Shown here one piece after another: positions 6,644-7,488 of a stretch of 7,488 bases of DNA. A program made the translations under genes and the position numbers. The notes under the pieces are model-generated. The model worked only from the letters and a program-made list of their open reading frames with translations, had not been told where the DNA came from and made no database searches. The stretch comes from Asaia bogorensis. Lineage in GTDB: Bacteria; Pseudomonadota; Alphaproteobacteria; Acetobacterales; Acetobacteraceae. Every line of letters starts with the position of its first letter. The first letter of the stretch is position 1. The stretch lies in NCBI GenBank assembly GCA_945874515.1, contig CAMCHA010000112.1, positions 1 through 7,488 on the forward strand. Direction: 5' to 3'.

Positions 6644-6651
6644 CTGTCTCC
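6644..6651 (-). promoter_or_regulatory. Ribosome binding site supporting the flgI TTG start
   Basis: On the minus strand GGAGACAG precedes the TTG at 6640, with the GGAGA core about 6-7 bases away. It decides the flgI start in favour of the TTG, since the ATG at 6745 lacks a comparable site. Confidence 0.65.
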
Positions 6652-6694
6652 GGCAGCCACCCCGATCACGGGCGGCGGTCTGCCAGGGTTCAGC

Positions 6695-6709
6695 GCAAGG
6701 CCCGTGCCA
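6695..6709 (-). promoter_or_regulatory. Sigma-54 promoter of flgI
   Basis: On the minus strand the sequence is TGGCAC-GGGCC-TTGC, a complete match to the -24/-12 consensus (TGGCAC-N5-TTGC) with the correct GG-to-GC spacing. Transcription would begin near 6683, giving a leader of about 43 bases before the TTG at 6640. Flagellar P-ring and hook genes are sigma-54 dependent in Caulobacter, so location and logic agree. I see no other TGGCAC in the window followed by TTGC at this spacing. Confidence 0.82.
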
Positions 6710-6714
6710 GGGTT

Positions 6715-6729
6715 TGGCGGTATCTTCGC
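6715..6729 (+). promoter_or_regulatory. Weak sigma-54-like candidate promoter for fliX
   Basis: TGGCGG-TATCT-TCGC has the right GG-N10-GC spacing but differs from consensus at three positions. It would start transcription near 6741, about 60 bases before the fliX ATG. It sits 5 bases from the flgI promoter, back to back. I see no better sigma-70-type promoter in this spacer, but the match is weak. Confidence 0.3.
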
Positions 6730-6747
6730 CGAGTCGTGGCGGCAAAA

Positions 6748-6778
6748 CCTGCCGGGTCCCGGCTGAGCCTGCCGGGAC
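6748..6778. promoter_or_regulatory. Repeat cluster, candidate sigma-54 activator binding site
   Basis: CCTGCCGGG occurs at 6748-6756 and again at 6768-6776, exactly 20 bp apart. Overlapping these, GTCCCGGC (6756-6763) and GCCGGGAC (6771-6778) are a perfect 8-bp inverted repeat with a 7-base spacer. The cluster lies about 65-95 bases upstream of the expected flgI start point, a usual enhancer distance for sigma-54 activators. In Caulobacter the activator is FlbD, whose activity FliX controls. In the fliX leader RNA the same bases could form a hairpin ending 12 bases before the ribosome binding site. Binding by FlbD is inference. Confidence 0.45.
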
Positions 6779-6800
6779 AGGGCAGAACAGAGGAGGTCAG

Positions 6801-7208
6801 ATGGTCGTTATCAGAGGCGTGACAGGCGGCACCAATGTGCCGGGGGCGCGGTCAACGCGCGGCGCCTCAGGCGGCTTTCGTGTGGGCGGCGGCGCGGATG
6901 AAGCGCGCGAAGCCAATGCCAGCACCGGGGTTTCCGCGGCCACGGCCATGGGGCTTTTAGCGGTCCAGGAATTGGGCCCGGCCAAGGAACGCAATGCCCG
7001 TGCCTTCCGCCGCGGTGAGGATATGCTGAAGGAATTGAAGGCGCTGCAATTGGAATTGCTGGCAGGCCGCGCCGATCCCGCGCGGCTAAAGGAACTTGCC
7101 CGGCTGACCGAGGGTGAAAGACCCGCCGATCCGGGTTTGGCTGAGGCGGTTGAGGCGATTGCGCTGCGCGCCCGGCTGGAATTGGCCCGGCGCGGCCTGG
7201 AAAGCTGA
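6801..7208 (+). CDS. fliX: Flagellar assembly regulator FliX
   Basis: FliX is a small alphaproteobacterial protein that, in Caulobacter, is needed for early flagellar assembly and tunes the sigma-54 activator FlbD so that late flagellar genes wait for the basal body. The 135 residues match the family layout. A Gly/Ser/Arg-rich N-terminus (about 1-35, GASGGFRVGGG) is followed by a short conserved segment (MGLLAVQE, about 50-57). Then come RRGEDMLKELKALQLELLAG (about 70-89) and the C-terminal helix AIALRARLELARRG (about 119-132). AGGAGGT lies just before the ATG at 6801, the best ribosome binding site in the window. The frame is open upstream to 6510, but that part is antisense to flgI. It is divergent from flgI, the arrangement known in Caulobacter, and 143 bases upstream of dksA. 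Confidence 0.9.
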   Translation: MVVIRGVTGGTNVPGARSTRGASGGFRVGGGADEAREANASTGVSAATAMGLLAVQELGPAKERNARAFRRGEDMLKELKALQLELLAGRADPARLKELARLTEGERPADPGLAEAVEAIALRARLELARRGLES

Positions 7209-7267
7209 AATTGGCTTTTGTCAGATATTTGTCTTGAAACGCCCCCTGGCGCCCCCGGGCAAGCCGG

Positions 7268-7273
7268 TATAAA
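7268..7273 (+). promoter_or_regulatory. Candidate -10 element for dksA
   Basis: TATAAA in the fliX-dksA spacer would start transcription near 7280, giving a leader of about 70 bases. It is followed by a GC-rich stretch (AGGCTGCC). No good -35 lies 16-18 bases upstream; TTGAAA at 7234-7239 is 28 bases away, too far. The call is weak. Confidence 0.25.
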
Positions 7274-7284
7274 AGGCTGCCAAT

Positions 7285-7320
7285 CCGACGAGACAGGTTT
7301 CAGTAAAGAAACTACCTCGG
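7285..7320 (+). repeat. Potential leader hairpin upstream of dksA
   Basis: GTTTC (7297-7301) and GAAAC (7308-7312) pair exactly around AGTAAA. After a small internal loop, outer bases can also pair (GAG at 7290-7292 with CTC at 7316-7318, or CCGA at 7285-7288 with TCGG at 7317-7320). It ends 14 bases before the purine-rich ribosome binding site of dksA and has no T-run, so it is not a terminator. Confidence 0.35.
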
Positions 7321-7351
7321 CGGTTGCGCAAGGCGGGGGAAGAAGAAAATT

Positions 7352-7488
7352 ATGTTGGTGACATTGCCGCCCGATTACCGTCCCTCGGCTTCCGAGGAGT
7401 TCATGAATGCGCTTCAGGTGGAATATTTCAGGCAGAAGCTTCTCAGATGGCGGCAGGATCTTGTACGCGAAGCGGGTGAAACGCTTTC
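7352..7488 (+). CDS. dksA: RNA polymerase-binding transcription factor DksA, 5' part
   Basis: DksA binds the secondary channel of RNA polymerase and works with ppGpp to retune transcription during starvation. Only the first 45 codons are in the window. The N-terminus MLVTLPPDYRPSASEEFMN is typical of alphaproteobacterial DksA. The next stretch (QVEYFRQKLLRWRQDLVREA, about 22-41) opens the first coiled-coil helix. The acidic coiled-coil tip and the C4 zinc finger would lie beyond the right edge, so I cannot check them. The start is ATG 7352 with GGGGGAAG about 9 bases upstream. It follows fliX in the same direction at 143 bases, and the weak TATAAA and leader hairpin in between suggest it has its own promoter. 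Confidence 0.9.
   Translation, partial: MLVTLPPDYRPSASEEFMNALQVEYFRQKLLRWRQDLVREAGETL

Noticed and set aside
6510..6800. Upstream extension of fliX to 232 residues
   Set aside because: It is antisense to the flgI signal peptide region and crosses the sigma-54 promoter. AGGAGGT before 6801 and the family length fix the start.

Overview
The window looks like ordinary chromosome from a GC-rich alphaproteobacterium. The strongest evidence is a fliX gene, a family known essentially from alphaproteobacteria, divergent from flgI. An alphaproteobacterial-type dksA N-terminus and a short rod-binding protein without a muramidase domain agree with this. Codon use and gene types would fit a Rhodospirillales/Acetobacteraceae-like organism, but that narrower placement is inference. 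I see no tRNA, rRNA, insertion sequence, CRISPR array or phage gene, and no stretch over 300 bases lacks a gene.

Left part (1-4785), metabolic and transport genes. A stand-alone amidase (minus strand, C-terminus beyond the left edge) is divergent from a compact plus-strand run. That run is an unrecognised 164-residue protein, a small lipoprotein overlapping it by 4 bases, an MFS exporter-like protein and a Gfo/Idh/MocA-type oxidoreductase. The gaps inside it are -4, 15 and 19 bases, so it is probably one operon. After 83 bases with two small perfect palindromes comes a RidA-family gene, read from an internal ATG. It is followed by a GC-rich hairpin and then a strong intrinsic terminator. No substrate can be deduced for the amidase, the exporter or the oxidoreductase, and a shared pathway is not demonstrated.

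Right part (4786-7488), flagellar genes and dksA. The minus-strand operon flgI - rod-binding protein (FlgJ-N/CheL type) - FlgN-like protein makes the P-ring and supporting rod/hook assembly factors. Its genes overlap at each junction (TGATG, then ATGA), which suggests translational coupling. It ends at the terminator shared with the convergent ridA. flgI is best started at a TTG with a good ribosome binding site. A full sigma-54 promoter match (TGGCAC-N5-TTGC) lies 54 bases upstream of that TTG. Divergently, fliX (class II flagellar assembly regulator) has a strong AGGAGGT site and is followed by the 5' part of dksA, the RNA-polymerase-binding stringent response factor, which runs off the right edge. 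The flgI/fliX spacer also holds a perfect 8-bp inverted repeat and a 9-bp direct repeat at 20-bp spacing. Together they are a plausible enhancer for the sigma-54 activator (FlbD in Caulobacter), and this is the most interesting non-coding signal in the window.

I found no convincing previously undescribed multi-gene system. The real unknown is the coupled 164-residue protein and lipoprotein pair.
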